The notes beneath the pieces were generated by a model that did not search any database, had not been told where the DNA came from, and was given only the letters and a program-made list of their open reading frames with translations. Below, piece by piece: positions 45,091 to 45,092 of a DNA stretch of 45,092 nucleotides. The translations under genes and the position numbers were made by a program. Source of the DNA: Alphaproteobacteria bacterium (GTDB taxonomy: Bacteria > Pseudomonadota > Alphaproteobacteria > Bin95); assembly GCA_022825195.1 (NCBI GenBank), contig JAJDYL010000026.1, positions 1 to 45,092 on the forward strand, read 5' to 3'. Numbering within the stretch: position 1 is the stretch's first letter; every line of letters starts with the position of its first letter.

Positions 45091-45092
45091 TT
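45018..45092 (+). CDS. Partial outward-reading ORF in the terminal repeat
   Basis: From ATG 45018 the frame reads MPIQRLEYRYEGRDPIEGGF and stays open to the window edge. The same start occurs on the minus strand at the left edge (73 down to 1). Codons look like protein, but 25 residues are too few to assign a family. It may be the first part of a transposase or another multicopy gene. An AAGGAG lies 17 bases upstream, which is too far for a good ribosome site. Confidence 0.3.
   Translation, partial: MPIQRLEYRYEGRDPIEGGFRCGAV

Overview
The window looks like one contig from a high-GC alphaproteobacterium, probably Rhodospirillales- or Rhizobiales-like. The evidence is the aminotransferase-hom-glpX-recJ block, class I PhaC, hslVU, an MaeB-type malic enzyme with a phosphotransacetylase-like tail, TRAP uptake genes, many CoA-thioester catabolic genes, and intergenic CCCCGGA/TCCGGGG palindromes. 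No rRNA, tRNA, CRISPR array or intact insertion sequence was seen. The first 136 bases recur perfectly as an inverted copy at the right edge (44955-45090). Both copies open outward into the same short reading frame, so the contig probably ends inside a multicopy element.

Layout. 0.1-2.8 kb: a secreted EF-hand protein and a secreted alpha-solenoid protein built of near-identical repeats, followed by a decayed second copy of their junction. 2.8-8.2 kb (minus): recJ, glpX, hom and an alanine/aspartate-type aminotransferase in one tight operon. 8.2-10.3 kb: a small lipoprotein divergent from phaC. 10.5-14.2 kb: a TRAP transporter of the mannitol/chloroaromatic type, with two hairpins after the binding-protein gene. 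14.2-20.0 kb: hydroxypyruvate isomerase, glycerol kinase, an FAD monooxygenase without a canonical start codon, two VOC proteins and a methyltransferase. 20.6-26.0 kb (minus): a four-gene operon of crotonase, acyl-CoA dehydrogenase, DMSO-reductase-family molybdoenzyme and alpha-methylacyl-CoA racemase.

26.1-27.8 kb: a solitary OLD-family ATPase/TOPRIM nuclease, likely phage defence. 27.8-30.5 kb (minus): hslU, hslV and a FitAB-type toxin-antitoxin pair. 30.7-31.6 kb: an LLM-class flavin oxidoreductase. 31.7-33.8 kb (minus): a lower-GC island of five co-oriented small genes headed by a P63C-domain protein, with direct repeats around the last two genes. 33.9-35.3 kb: a DUF4242 protein, an AlkD-type glycosylase and a small four-Cys protein. 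35.6-40.2 kb: an operon of acyl-CoA ligase, EctD/PhyH-type dioxygenase, ferredoxin-type reductase and dacB. 40.4-44.6 kb: epoxide hydrolase, a DUF1028 protein and maeB. 44.6-45.1 kb: repeats only.

The most promising unusual systems are: (a) the racemase/dehydrogenase/crotonase/molybdoenzyme operon, whose crotonase lacks one catalytic Glu and whose dehydrogenase appears to use the isovaleryl-type base, suggesting processing of a branched or oxidised acyl-CoA; (b) the ligase/EctD-like dioxygenase/BenC-like reductase operon; (c) the P63C five-gene island; and (d) the EF-hand/solenoid secreted pair with a degenerate duplicate. Functions are inferred from recognised motifs and gene order; no database search was possible.
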